Shown: positions 16,890 to 26,731, counted from the first letter of the stretch. The stretch is 64,000 nucleotides of DNA from Sedimenticola thiotaurini (GCA_007713595.1 VMRY01000003.1:62001-126000); one strand, 5' to 3'. The notes: a model not told the origin generated them from the sequence alone. Numbers and translations are program-made.

Positions 16890-19105
16890 TGACCACCTCC
16901 CACCAGAGCAAGTGCCGCAGCAATGATCTGCTGTTTGTCGGGCAACACGAGATTGGCCGCATCAGCCAGCGGGATAAAACAGTCTTCCGCAGTGACGCGC
17001 GAAATAGCGTGTTGCCCAGGTGAGCGCTCAGTCAGTAGTGTCACCAGTGCTTCACTGATCGAACCGGTACGGCGGCACTCATCCACGATCAATACATGGC
17101 CACAGGGCTTTGTGGCCTCGATCAGAGCCGCTTCGTCCAACGGGGCGAGCCAGCGCAGATCAATCATGCGCAGGTTAATGCCATGCCCCTGCTCCAATAC
17201 CCTACCTGCCTGCCGCGAAAGATAGTAGCCGTTGCCGTAGGTGATGATGCAGAGATCGGTTCCCGTGCCATGACAGCCAAACTGCCCCATAGCAATCGGC
17301 ACACCTTCGCCTGGAGTAGCATATTCTGATGCCCAGAGATCATCGCCCGGCTCATGCAGGTCACGCGTCATATAGAGGGAGATTGGCTCTAAGAAGATCA
17401 CCACACGACGCTGTTCGTGTGCCAACGCCACACAGCTGCGCAACATCTGCACCGCGTCCGTGCCATTGGAGGGACAGGCGATAACCACGCCAGGAATATC
17501 CCGGAAAACAGCAAACGAGTTGTCATTATGAAAGTGACCACCAAAGCCTTTTTGATAAGCAAGGCCGGCGATCCGCACCACCATGGGATTAGTGTATTGC
17601 CCTTCAGAGAAGAACGACAGTGTCGCCGCCTCGCCGCGAATCTGATCTTCGGCGTTATGCACATAGGCGAGAAACTGAATCTCGGGGATTGGCAAAAAGC
17701 CGGTGTGTGCGAGTCCGATTGCCAGACCCAAAATACTCTGCTCATCCAGCAGCGTGTTGATCACCCGGTGCGCACCAAACTTCTCAAACAGCCCTGTCGT
17801 CACACTGTATACACCACCCTTCCTGCCGACATCTTCACCACACACCACGGCATGGCGATACGTCAGAAGGATATCCGCCAGTGTCAGGTTAATCAGACGT
17901 GCCATGTTCTGTGGTTTGTTCAACTGGCGAAGATCTTTTCCCAGCATCGCTTCACGGGCCTCACTCGCCACTTCTGGCATGGGTGTGATATCACGATATG
18001 GCGGAGTGACCGAGGCCATGACTTCGGCTACTGTCTGTAGTTTAGGCCGCCGTATTGCCAGCTCGGCAATACGAACAACCCGCTGCGCTATCTGGTCATT
18101 GAGCTGGCAGATCTCCTCCGCTGAGAGAATCTCATGTTCAAGCAGAATTCTGGCGGAATGCAGCAGCGGATCCTGCTGCTCGTCGGCCTCAACCTGTTGC
18201 AGTGTGCGATAGCCGACCTCGGTATCTGAGCCGGCATGCCCCATCAGACGAATCACCCGCATATGCAGAAAAACAGGCTTACGATAACGGCGCGCATAAT
18301 TGAGCGCCGCATTGACTCCACGGGCACAATCCAACAGATCTGTACCGTCGCAATAGATGTAATGCAGACCGGCCCGGGCAGAGAAGCTGGCATGTATCCA
18401 CCCCCTGGGTGTGGAGGTAGAGATACCAATCCCGTTATCTTCACAGACAAACACAATTGGCATGGGTGAGTTCTGGTAGGCCGCCCAGCAAGCCGTGTTT
18501 ATCGCCCCTTGTGCCGTGGAGTGATTGGCCGAGGCGTCTCCAAAGTTACAAAGAATTACACTGTCTTGGGGTAATCGTTCACCTTCTGGTTCCAACACAG
18601 AGGAGAGACCCAAGCCATGGGCGGCACCCATAGCCTTGGGCAGGTGCGAAGCGATTGTGCTGGTCTGGGGTGGCACCCGTAGTGTTTTGCTGCCAAGGAC
18701 CTTGTGTCTGCCGCCGGAGATAGGGTCCTCTTTAGATGCGGCAAATGAGAGCAGCATGTCATACAGGGGCGTCTCCCCCGGTCGCTGTTTGCTGCGTTGA
18801 ATCAATAAGGCACCACTGCGATAGTGCAGAAACGCCATATCAGTGATGCGAAACAGCTTGCCCAGGACCGCATTGCCTTCGTGTCCGGCACTGCCAATGG
18901 TATAGAAACTCTCATTGCGCGCGCGTAGTTTGCGGGACTGATAATCAAGATGCCGGCTCATCAACTGACTTTCGAACAGATCCACGAGTTCTGCCCCGGT
19001 CAGCACGACATCCTGCAGCGCCAGATCTACGTTGGCATCCGGCAGGTCACTACTCATCACCCGCTTAGAAAAGGATGTTTCAATTATTTCAGCTCGGGTC
19101 TTCAC
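16886..19105 (-). CDS. Fused alpha-beta E1 component, thiamine-dependent 2-oxoacid dehydrogenase
   Basis: This is a 739-residue protein in which the E1 alpha and beta chains, normally separate, are fused. The alpha half (to about residue 380) carries the thiamine diphosphate/Mg site from GDASANHS (189-196) to CEDN (221-224), slightly altered from the usual GDG...NN. The beta half (about 395-739) has AVVCGEDVGRKGGVY and the substrate-channel region GFGGHFHNDNSF. Closest in pattern are branched-chain and pyruvate dehydrogenases. No lipoyl E2 or E3 gene is nearby, so it must borrow them or work with the overlapping FabD-like acyltransferase. The substrate is not assignable by eye. Confidence 0.85.
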   Translation of the reverse strand: MKTRAEIIETSFSKRVMSSDLPDANVDLALQDVVLTGAELVDLFESQLMSRHLDYQSRKLRARNESFYTIGSAGHEGNAVLGKLFRITDMAFLHYRSGALLIQRSKQRPGETPLYDMLLSFAASKEDPISGGRHKVLGSKTLRVPPQTSTIASHLPKAMGAAHGLGLSSVLEPEGERLPQDSVILCNFGDASANHSTAQGAINTACWAAYQNSPMPIVFVCEDNGIGISTSTPRGWIHASFSARAGLHYIYCDGTDLLDCARGVNAALNYARRYRKPVFLHMRVIRLMGHAGSDTEVGYRTLQQVEADEQQDPLLHSARILLEHEILSAEEICQLNDQIAQRVVRIAELAIRRPKLQTVAEVMASVTPPYRDITPMPEVASEAREAMLGKDLRQLNKPQNMARLINLTLADILLTYRHAVVCGEDVGRKGGVYSVTTGLFEKFGAHRVINTLLDEQSILGLAIGLAHTGFLPIPEIQFLAYVHNAEDQIRGEAATLSFFSEGQYTNPMVVRIAGLAYQKGFGGHFHNDNSFAVFRDIPGVVIACPSNGTDAVQMLRSCVALAHEQRRVVIFLEPISLYMTRDLHEPGDDLWASEYATPGEGVPIAMGQFGCHGTGTDLCIITYGNGYYLSRQAGRVLEQGHGINLRMIDLRWLAPLDEAALIEATKPCGHVLIVDECRRTGSISEALVTLLTERSPGQHAISRVTAEDCFIPLADAANLVLPDKQQIIAAALALVGGGQ

Positions 19106-19179
19106 CTGTACAATCCTCTATACAACAGCAGAAATCCCTCTCCTGACAATGATGCAGATTCAGTTGTCGTTGGGCACTG

Positions 19180-19812
19180 TTATCCCAGTGCCAGCCAAAC
19201 GCCTACACCCATCATCAAGGTACCTGCCAAACGATTCAGCAGCCGCACATTCCCGCTCTTCTGCAGAAACAGACTCAGAGTGCTACCACCACTGGCGTAG
19301 AGCACCAGGCAGAGAAACTCTATCAGCAGAATCAGGCTGAGCAGTACACCCAGCTGGGGCCACATGGGTAGCTGCTCATTGATAAAGGGAGGAAGCAGGG
19401 AGATGAAAAATGCCCAGCCCTTTGGATTGGCCACAGCGGTGACAAAGCCCTGTGTTGCCAGCATAGAGCGCGTTGCTCCGTCATGCCTTGGAGCATCAAG
19501 ATCGATCGCCATCCGGCCGCGGGAGAGCCACATCTGTATACCCAGATAAATTAGATAGGCACCACCGATATACTTGAAAATCTCAAATGCCAGAGGATAA
19601 CGCAGCATCACTGTGGCCACACCGATTACAGCAGCGGCGGCAACCAGACCAACCCCGATGAGTTCACCCGCCATCATCCAGAATGTCCGGCGCACACCAA
19701 TGGTCATACCCATGGTGAGGGAGAGGGTCATGCACATACCTGGGGTTATGGAAACGACAAAGAAGGTCGGTATAAAGATGGCCAGCAGCGAGAGATTGAG
19801 GGCCATGCTCAT
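19180..19812 (-). CDS. LysE/RhtB-family amino-acid exporter
   Basis: This is a 210-residue inner-membrane protein with six probable helices. It has the family signature early in the chain: TPGMCMTLSLTMGMTIGVRR, followed by GGAYLIYLGIQMW and NPKGWAFFISLLPPF. LysE/RhtB proteins export amino acids such as homoserine, threonine or lysine. The start codon overlaps the moaE stop by four bases (19809-19812), so it is co-translated with molybdopterin synthase although no functional link is known. Substrate is unknown. Confidence 0.85.
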   Translation of the reverse strand: MSMALNLSLLAIFIPTFFVVSITPGMCMTLSLTMGMTIGVRRTFWMMAGELIGVGLVAAAAVIGVATVMLRYPLAFEIFKYIGGAYLIYLGIQMWLSRGRMAIDLDAPRHDGATRSMLATQGFVTAVANPKGWAFFISLLPPFINEQLPMWPQLGVLLSLILLIEFLCLVLYASGGSTLSLFLQKSGNVRLLNRLAGTLMMGVGVWLALG

Positions 19813-20264
19813 TTTTTCCAGCGGCTCTCCGCTTGGTCGTCAGAGTGTCGGGCATCGACCCAACGCTCCCCCTCAGGGGTCTGCTCTTTCTTCCAGAAGG
19901 GGGCGCGGGTCTTCAAATAATCGATCACAAACTCGCAAGCCTGAAAGGCCTCGCCTCGATGGGCGCTGGCAACGGCCACCAACACAATCGGATCCAGCGG
20001 CTGCAGAGGACCCACGCGATGAACCACATGGATACCCATCAGATCCCACCTGTCATCGGCCTCATCCACAATGGCCTGCAGTGCCTTCTCGGTCATGCCC
20101 GGATAATGCTCCAGGGTCATGGTGGTGACGGCATCGCCTTCATTGATATCACGCATCTGACCGACAAAAGTGACGACCGCACCAATACCTGCGGAGGATC
20201 GACGCAGGGCCTCCTGGATGGCTGCCATATCGAAGGGTTCGGTCTGGACCTTGATCTGATTCAT
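19809..20264 (-). CDS. moaE: Molybdopterin synthase catalytic subunit MoaE
   Basis: This is a 151-residue MoaE, the large subunit of molybdopterin synthase. It uses the thiocarboxylate on MoaD to convert cyclic pyranopterin monophosphate to molybdopterin. Characteristic segments are GAVVTFVGQMRD, LEHYPGMTEK, HRVGPL and the active-site lysine region KTRAPFWKKE. A short extra C-terminal tail (DARHSDDQAESRWKK) follows. It lies 96 bases downstream of moaD in the same direction. Confidence 0.93.
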   Translation of the reverse strand: MNQIKVQTEPFDMAAIQEALRRSSAGIGAVVTFVGQMRDINEGDAVTTMTLEHYPGMTEKALQAIVDEADDRWDLMGIHVVHRVGPLQPLDPIVLVAVASAHRGEAFQACEFVIDYLKTRAPFWKKEQTPEGERWVDARHSDDQAESRWKK

Positions 20265-20360
20265 GATGCTTTACCGTTAAGAAAGAACGCTGCTTGAGCG
20301 GCACGATAACAGTCTATTTATGCGAACCGCCCTGTTTAAAGGTAGTTCAAATTGGCCGGT

Positions 20361-20615
20361 TTACCCGCCGGTGACGGGTGGGAAAAACGCCACTTCATCA
20401 CCATCACTGATCGAGCTATCTCTGTCGCACATCTCCTGATTCACTGCTACCAGAACCGTCTGCCCATCACCGAACAGATCACTCCAGCTACCACCCCGGC
20501 TTTTTAGCTGTGCCACAACAGCTTCAACTGTTTGAGTTTCAGAGGAGTATTCCATTGTCTCAGAACCCGTCTGTAGCTCTTCACGCAGACGGGCAAAAAA
20601 ACGCAGATTGATCAT
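20361..20615 (-). CDS. moaD: Molybdopterin synthase sulfur carrier MoaD
   Basis: This is an 84-residue ubiquitin-fold sulfur carrier ending in the required double glycine (FFPPVTGG). The terminus is adenylated and thiocarboxylated, then donates sulfur within MoaE. N-terminal MINLRFFARLREEL is typical. Its start overlaps the moeA stop (20612-20615), so MoaD is translationally coupled to MoeA. Confidence 0.93.
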   Translation of the reverse strand: MINLRFFARLREELQTGSETMEYSSETQTVEAVVAQLKSRGGSWSDLFGDGQTVLVAVNQEMCDRDSSISDGDEVAFFPPVTGG

Positions 20616-21862
20616 TTCAGTAACTCGCTAAAGGGTAGAAACTGCACCATGTCACCCCGGGAGAGCGTCTGCTGCTCCGGCAGGATGGCCAACCCATTGG
20701 CCCAGGTCAGTGAATTCAGCACGCCGGACGAACGGCTGGAAAAGAGTGTGATCTGCGCCTGTCCTTGATCATCAAGATTCAGCTGGGCACGTGCAAACTC
20801 ACGCCGTTTCTCTGCCTTTGGCCAGTCAAAATCGGCCTTGGCCAGAAGCGGTGTTGGCATCACCATATCATCACTAACGCCCTGCGACTTGAGGATAAAG
20901 GGTCTTGCAAACAGGCAGAAAGTAACAAACAGCGAAACCGGGTTACCCGGCGTCCCGATGAATGGCGTCCCTTCGATATGACCAAATGCCAACGGCTTTC
21001 CAGGTCGAATGGCAATCTTCCAGAGATCCAGAGAGCCCAGCTTTTCAACGGCTGGCTTGAGATGATCCTCTTCGCCGACCGATACACCACCTGAGGTCAT
21101 AACCAGATCAGCCTGAGCAGCAGCGGAAGCGAGCGCGGTGCAGGTCGCAGAAAAGGTATCTTCAACAATACCCAAACTTACCAGCTCACAGCCCAGCGCC
21201 TGTAACAGGGCCTGCAGGGTATATTCATTGGAGTTGTAGATCTGTCCGGGGCCCAGCGGTTTACCTGGATCAATCAGCTCATCACCCGACGAAAAGAGGG
21301 CCACTTTGAGGCGGCGATAAACCTTCAACTCGCCTACTCCAACAGAGGCGGCCAGTCCGATGTGTTGTGCCCCCATGCGGGTGCCGGACTGCAGTACCTC
21401 CTGCCCAATCTGGGTATCTTCCCCAGCCAGGCGTATGTTGGCTCCAGGGTCGACTAGCTCTGAGATGATGACGCTGTCGCCTGTCTGTTCACACACCTCC
21501 TGTATCACTACTGCATTGGCGTTGGCTGGCACGGGTGCGCCGGTAAAGATGCGCGCCGCCGTGCCGGGCTCCAGCGGGGTTGGGGCAGCGCCTGCAGGAA
21601 TACGCTGGGAAACCACCAGCTGCGTTCCAGCTGCAGTGAGGTCTGCGGTGTTCACCGCATAACCATCCATCGCACTGTTATCCCAAGGCGGCATATTAAT
21701 CTGGCTTACGACTGATTCAGCCAGAACCCGACCATTGGCTTCAGCCAGGGATACCGTCTCTATCTCTTCCACGGCTCTAGCGTGGGAAAGCAGAAGAGCC
21801 AGCGCCTCTTCCAACGGCTTCAGGCAATCGGTTACCGCATCACAACCACAATCACTCATCAA
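20612..21862 (-). CDS. moeA: Molybdopterin molybdenumtransferase MoeA
   Basis: This is a 416-residue MoeA, which inserts molybdate into adenylylated molybdopterin to give active cofactor. Conserved stretches include PPWDNSAMDGYA, IFTGAPVPANANAVV, LFSSGDELIDPG, TSGGVSVGEEDH, RPGKPLAFG and GTPGNPVS. Length matches the 411 of E. coli. A cluster of cysteines at the N-terminus (DCGCDAVTDC) is unusual and could be a metal or redox site. It lies in a leftward run moaB-moeA-moaD-moaE; moaA and moaC are not in the window. Confidence 0.94.
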   Translation of the reverse strand: MMSDCGCDAVTDCLKPLEEALALLLSHARAVEEIETVSLAEANGRVLAESVVSQINMPPWDNSAMDGYAVNTADLTAAGTQLVVSQRIPAGAAPTPLEPGTAARIFTGAPVPANANAVVIQEVCEQTGDSVIISELVDPGANIRLAGEDTQIGQEVLQSGTRMGAQHIGLAASVGVGELKVYRRLKVALFSSGDELIDPGKPLGPGQIYNSNEYTLQALLQALGCELVSLGIVEDTFSATCTALASAAAQADLVMTSGGVSVGEEDHLKPAVEKLGSLDLWKIAIRPGKPLAFGHIEGTPFIGTPGNPVSLFVTFCLFARPFILKSQGVSDDMVMPTPLLAKADFDWPKAEKRREFARAQLNLDDQGQAQITLFSSRSSGVLNSLTWANGLAILPEQQTLSRGDMVQFLPFSELLK

Positions 21863-21894
21863 TCAACCCTCTAATGCTCTATTTGGTGTGGCGT

Positions 21895-22413
21895 TCAGGC
21901 CCTGAACATCTGCGCAAAATTACATGGCCGGGTTCGATGATCCAACTGCGGGTTCAGGATCTTATCCCAGCCGGTCCGGCAGGCCCCGGTTGAACCGGGC
22001 AGGCAGAAGATCAGCGTCTGATTGGTCAGACCTGCAATAGCACGGGACTGAATAGCAGATGCACCGATCTCTTCCAGGGAGACATGGCGGAACAGCTCAC
22101 CAAAGCCCTCTATCGACTTCTCCAGCAGCGGCATCACCGCCTCGGGCGTACTGTCCCTGCCGGTGATGCCTGTACCACCAGTACTGATCACCACGTGGAC
22201 TTCCGGATCGGCAATCCAGCGGGAGAAGATAGCGCGCATCTGATAGACATCATCTTTCACAATCGCTTTCTCAACGACCTTATGGCCGGCCGCCTCGGCA
22301 CCCTCTTGCAGTATTTTGCCTGACTTATCGGTCTCTTCCGTGCGGGTATCTGAAATAGTGAGTACAGCAATGTTTAAAGGTACAAAGCCTGATTCGTCGT
22401 AATGTCCGCTCAT
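21895..22413 (-). CDS. moaB: Molybdenum cofactor protein MoaB
   Basis: This is a 172-residue MogA/MoaB-family protein expected to adenylylate molybdopterin before metal insertion by MoeA. The nucleotide-binding STGGTGITGRDSTPEA and the LPGSTGACRTGWDKIL segment are intact. The C-terminus (LNPQLDHRTRPCNF) is the standard MoaB ending. It starts 23 bases after the PfkB kinase stop and precedes moeA by 32 bases. Confidence 0.93.
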   Translation of the reverse strand: MSGHYDESGFVPLNIAVLTISDTRTEETDKSGKILQEGAEAAGHKVVEKAIVKDDVYQMRAIFSRWIADPEVHVVISTGGTGITGRDSTPEAVMPLLEKSIEGFGELFRHVSLEEIGASAIQSRAIAGLTNQTLIFCLPGSTGACRTGWDKILNPQLDHRTRPCNFAQMFRA

Positions 22414-22436
22414 ATCGATTCTCTTAAAGTTTCAGT

Positions 22437-23369
22437 TCAGAGACTGTAGCCAAAGGCGATATTGAAGCACTGGCTGAACTCATCGCACTGAAAACGGTGA
22501 TTCTGAGTCCCTGCCTCCTCAATCTTGATTGCCCCCATCAAAGAGGCAATTCGTCCAGTCGTCTCCCAGTCCATATCATTCATCAAACCATACAACAGCC
22601 CGGCCCGATACGCATCACCACAACCAGTAGGGTCAATGACATTGGCAACCGGGGCAGCAGGAATTTCAAGGACTTTATTGCCGGTATAGATCAGCGAGCC
22701 CTCACCACCCCGGGTGATTACAACCGCATCAACCTCCCGGGCCATCTGTTCAGGGGTGAGTCTGGTCCGATCCTGCATCAATTTGGCTTCATAGTCGTTG
22801 AATGCGAGCCAGTTCGCCTGCTGCATAAAGCGGATCAGGTCATCGCCATCAAACATCGGCATACCCTGACCTGGATCGAAAATAAAGGGAATGCCCTGTT
22901 CAACAAACTGCTGCGCATGATCAATCATTCCCTGGCGTCCATCGGGAGAGACGATGCCGATGGTACAGCCCTTTGCCTCTTCGACCTTGACCAGATGAGA
23001 GTAGTTCATGGCACCGGGATGGAATGCCGTTATCTGGTTATCATCACGATCGGTAGTGATATAAGCCTGGGCCGTGTAGCTGTCGGCAATGACCCGGATA
23101 TGATCCCGGCTCAGTTCATTCTCCTCCATCCACTCAGCATAGGCACCAAAGTCAGCGCCGACAGTTGCCATCGCTTTACCCTCTCCACCCAGCAGCTTGA
23201 GGTTATAGGCGATGTTACCCGCGCAGCCGCCGAACTCACGGCGTAGCTCAGGTACCAGAAAGGAGACATTCAGAATGTGCACCTGCTCGGGAAGAATGTG
23301 GTTCTTGAATTGGTCAGGAAAGACCATAATGGTATCAAAGGCCATAGAGCCACAAATCAAGGCACTCAT
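22437..23369 (-). CDS. PfkB-family carbohydrate/nucleoside kinase (adenosine-kinase-like)
   Basis: This is a 310-residue ribokinase-fold sugar or nucleoside kinase. The N-terminal substrate region is ICGSMAFDTIMVFPDQF, the first PfkB signature is FGGCAGNIAYNLKLLGG and the second is DPTGCGDAYRAGLLYG, with the catalytic aspartate in GCGD. Sequence style fits the adenosine-kinase-like subgroup, but substrate cannot be proven. AAGGAGG lies just before the ATG. It is the first gene of the leftward run into moaB-moeA-moaD-moaE-lysE, with a palindrome about 80 bases upstream. Confidence 0.88.
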   Translation of the reverse strand: MSALICGSMAFDTIMVFPDQFKNHILPEQVHILNVSFLVPELRREFGGCAGNIAYNLKLLGGEGKAMATVGADFGAYAEWMEENELSRDHIRVIADSYTAQAYITTDRDDNQITAFHPGAMNYSHLVKVEEAKGCTIGIVSPDGRQGMIDHAQQFVEQGIPFIFDPGQGMPMFDGDDLIRFMQQANWLAFNDYEAKLMQDRTRLTPEQMAREVDAVVITRGGEGSLIYTGNKVLEIPAAPVANVIDPTGCGDAYRAGLLYGLMNDMDWETTGRIASLMGAIKIEEAGTQNHRFQCDEFSQCFNIAFGYSL

Positions 23370-23449
23370 GCCATCCTCCTTAGTTTTTATAAAGCGGAGG
23401 ATTCTACACCGTTACCCGGGGAATTGTGTAGGAAGTGTACAGTCGATAG

Positions 23450-23471
23450 TGATCTGACGTGATCCAGATCA
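23450..23471. promoter_or_regulatory. 22-bp inverted repeat upstream of the pfkB-moa operon
   Basis: TGATCTG (23450-23456) and CAGATCA (23465-23471) are perfect inverted arms around an 8-base spacer. They lie between the dgkA stop (23479) and the pfkB-like gene start (23369). Arm spacing resembles a homodimer operator, although the half-site is not a good CRP match. A weak dgkA transcript-end hairpin is the alternative. Confidence 0.4.
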
Positions 23472-23478
23472 GCTATCG

Positions 23479-23844
23479 CTATCTTCCAAACAGTATCAAA
23501 ACCCAGGTTAAGGTGGCCGCAGCGATAGCCAGGAAGACGGCAGCTGAACCAAGATCCTTGGCCCGACCAGAGAGCGCGTGCTGCTCACCACCAAATCGAT
23601 CCACCACCGCCTCGACAGCAGAGTTAACCAACTCCATTAACAGAACCAGCAACAGACTTCCGGCAAGCAGAGCCCGCTCAACTCCACTCTGCCCCAGATA
23701 GAGGGCCAGCGGTAACAAGACGACCAGTCCGAACAGCTCCTGTCGGAAGGCCGCCTCATGCTGAAAGCAGGCCTTGAAGCCTGCTATGGAGTAGCCCCAG
23801 GCGTTGATGATCCGTCGCAAGCCTGTGGCTTTCTGATTCGCCAT
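23479..23844 (-). CDS. dgkA: Diacylglycerol kinase DgkA
   Basis: This is a 121-residue inner-membrane diacylglycerol kinase with three membrane helices, which recycles diacylglycerol to phosphatidic acid. The N-terminal amphipathic helix (RIINAWGYSIAGFKACF), the conserved HEAAFRQE and the active-site ELVNSAVEAVVDRFG are all present, and length equals the E. coli enzyme. Its start (23844) directly abuts the gcvPB stop (23845-23847). It therefore appears to be the last gene of the riboswitch-controlled glycine operon, an unexpected partner. Confidence 0.93.
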   Translation of the reverse strand: MANQKATGLRRIINAWGYSIAGFKACFQHEAAFRQELFGLVVLLPLALYLGQSGVERALLAGSLLLVLLMELVNSAVEAVVDRFGGEQHALSGRAKDLGSAAVFLAIAAATLTWVLILFGR

Positions 23845-25299
23845 CTACTCGACCACCGGCATCCAGGCCAGATCCAGTTCACGCGCTGCTTTCACATCAT
23901 CCAGTCTTTTTACCGGCAGGGTATAAGGTGCACCTTTTACCAATTCGGGATCGACTGTTGCCTCCTCAAGGATGCTGCGCATGGCATCGATAAAGTCATC
24001 CAGAGTGGCTTTATCCTCGGTCTCTGTAGGCTCGATCAACAGGCACTCCGGCACCAGCAACGGGAAGTAAGTGGTCGGCGCATGGAATCCATAGTCCAGT
24101 AACCGCTTGGCAAAATCCATGGTGTTAACACCCAACTCTTTCGCCTGTTTCTTCAGTGTAATAATGAACTCATGGGTTGCCCGTCGCTGCGGGTAGGCGG
24201 CCTGAAAACCGACCGACTGCAGCTGTTTAAGCATGTAATTAGCATTCAGCGTCGAGTATTCAGCCACCCTCGGCATGCCTTCACGACCCAGCATTCGCGC
24301 ATAGATATAAGCCCTCAACAGCACGCCTGCATTGCCTGCAAAGGCGGTAAGCCTACCAATACTCTCTGGCCGCTCATTCTCGGTAATCCATTGATACTCA
24401 TCGCCATCCTTTGCCACCATGGGAACCGGCAGATAGGGTATCAGCCGCTCACTCACACCCACCGGCCCAGCTCCGGGGCCACCGCCGCCGTGCGGGGTAG
24501 AGAAGGTCTTATGCAGGTTCATGTGAATGACGTCGAAACCCATAGTGCCTGGGCGCACCTTGCCGAGAATGGCATTGAGATTGGCACCATCATAATAGAG
24601 CAGACCACCCGCCTCATGAACCGTTTTGGCAATCGCTTCAATCTTGCGATCAAACACACCCAGTGTTGATGGATTGGTCAGCATGATACCGGCGGTCTGT
24701 GGGCCGACCACGGCCTTGAGTGCCTCAAGATCCACATCACCATCCGGTCCAGTGGGTATCTCTCGTACCTTGTAACCGCACATCACGGCAGTGGCTGGAT
24801 TGGTCCCATGGGCCGCATCGGGTGCCAGAATCTCACAGCGCGCGGTATCACCACGCGCATCATGATAGGCCCTGATCATAGCGACCCCGGCAAACTCACC
24901 CTGAGCACCGGCAGCCGGACTCAATGAAACCGCTTTCATGCCTGTCACTTCCCGGAGCATCTCCTGCAGCTCAAACAGACAGGCCATAAACCCCTGACTG
25001 TGACTTGCAGGCGCTTGCGGATGACGCGACACAAGACCCGGCAGACTCGCCAGACTGTTGCAGGCACGGGGATTATATTTCATGGTGCAGGAGCCCAGGG
25101 GATAAAACTGGGTGTCGATAGAAAAGTTTTTCCGTGACAGGCGCGTGTAGTGTCTGACGGCCTGCATCTCGGACACCTCAGGCAGAGCAGCTGACTGTTT
25201 ACGCCGAAACTGTTCGGGAATAGCGCTTACATCCGCTCGATTCAAAGGCGCCTGTGCGGTGGCCTTGCGACCGGGTTTGGATTGTTCAAAAATCAACAT
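23845..25299 (-). CDS. gcvPB: Glycine dehydrogenase subunit 2 (GcvPB)
   Basis: This is a 484-residue C-terminal half of a split P-protein of the glycine cleavage system. It binds pyridoxal phosphate and, with GcvPA, decarboxylates glycine onto lipoyl-GcvH. The PLP lysine is K264 in [32 protein letters not shown] and [13 protein letters not shown] are family signatures. It lies 18 bases after gcvPA and runs straight into dgkA. Split subunits are usual in many Chromatiales and Gram-positives, whereas enterobacteria have one GcvP. Confidence 0.95.
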   Translation of the reverse strand: MLIFEQSKPGRKATAQAPLNRADVSAIPEQFRRKQSAALPEVSEMQAVRHYTRLSRKNFSIDTQFYPLGSCTMKYNPRACNSLASLPGLVSRHPQAPASHSQGFMACLFELQEMLREVTGMKAVSLSPAAGAQGEFAGVAMIRAYHDARGDTARCEILAPDAAHGTNPATAVMCGYKVREIPTGPDGDVDLEALKAVVGPQTAGIMLTNPSTLGVFDRKIEAIAKTVHEAGGLLYYDGANLNAILGKVRPGTMGFDVIHMNLHKTFSTPHGGGGPGAGPVGVSERLIPYLPVPMVAKDGDEYQWITENERPESIGRLTAFAGNAGVLLRAYIYARMLGREGMPRVAEYSTLNANYMLKQLQSVGFQAAYPQRRATHEFIITLKKQAKELGVNTMDFAKRLLDYGFHAPTTYFPLLVPECLLIEPTETEDKATLDDFIDAMRSILEEATVDPELVKGAPYTLPVKRLDDVKAARELDLAWMPVVE

Positions 25300-25317
25300 G
25301 ATGTCAGTTTCTCCAGC

Positions 25318-26715
25318 TCACTCTTTGGGCACCAGTCCACAGGTCACCCCACCCTGCAGCTGTATGACGCGCTCAAGTTTTTGCGCATAGGTTTCTATCT
25401 CTTCATCGGTACGCTTCTCGGTCGCACAGACCAGAATGGCATCACCCAGTTCCGGATAATCACCCGAGAGATCAAACCCACCCAGTACATTATGCGCTGC
25501 AAGTGATCGCAGAACGCCTTTGGCAGGAGCCGGTAGTCGGAGTACCCGCTCATGAAACGCCGGCTGGTCGAACAGCACCTCAACACCGGGAACCGCTGTC
25601 AGCGCATCAACCAGTTTTTGGGTATTCTGATAACTGGCTGCCGCCGCACGCTCCAGCCCCTCCGTGCCGAGCAGGGCCATGTGAATAGTTGCCGCCGTGA
25701 CCATTAACCCCTGGTTTGTACAGATATTTGAAGTGGCCTTGGAGCGGCGGATATGCTGCTCCCGCGCCTGCAGTGTGAGGGTGTAGCCTACCTTGCCATC
25801 CAGATCCAGGGTGCGACCAATGATTCGCCCTGGCATCTGCCTGACCTGCGCCTGTTTGCAGCAGAGGAAACCAAAATAGGGACCGCCTGAAGCGAGGGGC
25901 GCACCAAGCGGCTGACCCTCACCACAGCAGATATCCGCACCCGCTTCGCCCCATAATCCGGGCGGCTTCAGCAGTGCCAGCGCAATGGGGTTGACAACCC
26001 CTATCGCCAAGGTGCCATTCTCATGGGCCCAGTCGGTCAGCGCATCCACATCTTCCATCACACCGAAAAAGTTGGGTTGCGGTATCACCAGCGCGGCAAA
26101 ATCTTCTCCCGCATACTGAGCCAGACAAGCGGGATCGGTAACGCCTGTCTGTGGATCAAATGGCAACTCCACCAGCTCGATCTGCTGATTCTTAACAATA
26201 TTGCGTACTACACGGCGATAGGCAGGGTGCACCGTACGCGGCATAAGTACTCGTTTTGATTTGGATTTACGATTGGCCCGCACAGACATCAGCACCGCTT
26301 CCGCCAGCGCCGAAGCACCGTCATACAGCGAAGCATTTGAGACATCCATACCTGTCAGCGCCACCATCATGGACTGAAATTCGTAGAGCAGTTGTAACGT
26401 TCCCTGGCTCGCCTCGGCTTGATAAGGCGTGTAGGCCGTATAGAACTCGCCCCGGGTAGTTAGCTGCCACACGGCGGCGGGGATATGGTGATCATACGCG
26501 CCCGCCCCGATAAAGCAGGTCGGCTCACCATCCTGTTGCGCGCGTTTCGCCATCAGGTGAGTGATCTCCATCTCCGACAGCGCGGTCGGTATGGCATCCA
26601 GCTGTGACAACTTCAGGCTGTCTGGAATTTCATCGAAAAGCTCATCAATGGAGGCGGCACCAATGGCCGCCAGCATCTCCTGAACCTCGTCTTCTGTGTG
26701 GGGGATAAAAGGCAT
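25318..26715 (-). CDS. gcvPA: Glycine dehydrogenase subunit 1 (GcvPA)
   Basis: This is a 465-residue N-terminal half of the split P-protein. It begins [19 protein letters not shown], the standard GcvPA start, so ATG 26715 is used. A longer open frame reaching 26883 would read through the gcvH gene out of phase and is not credible. Typical segments are [34 protein letters not shown] and the region [14 protein letters not shown]. It starts 16 bases after the gcvH stop. Confidence 0.95.
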   Translation of the reverse strand: MPFIPHTEDEVQEMLAAIGAASIDELFDEIPDSLKLSQLDAIPTALSEMEITHLMAKRAQQDGEPTCFIGAGAYDHHIPAAVWQLTTRGEFYTAYTPYQAEASQGTLQLLYEFQSMMVALTGMDVSNASLYDGASALAEAVLMSVRANRKSKSKRVLMPRTVHPAYRRVVRNIVKNQQIELVELPFDPQTGVTDPACLAQYAGEDFAALVIPQPNFFGVMEDVDALTDWAHENGTLAIGVVNPIALALLKPPGLWGEAGADICCGEGQPLGAPLASGGPYFGFLCCKQAQVRQMPGRIIGRTLDLDGKVGYTLTLQAREQHIRRSKATSNICTNQGLMVTAATIHMALLGTEGLERAAAASYQNTQKLVDALTAVPGVEVLFDQPAFHERVLRLPAPAKGVLRSLAAHNVLGGFDLSGDYPELGDAILVCATEKRTDEEIETYAQKLERVIQLQGGVTCGLVPKE

Positions 26716-26731
26716 GCTGTTCAGAACCCTC

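Noticed and set aside
22497-23246. 249-residue plus-strand frame opposite the PfkB kinase
   Set aside because: The minus-strand kinase has both PfkB signatures; the opposite frame has none.
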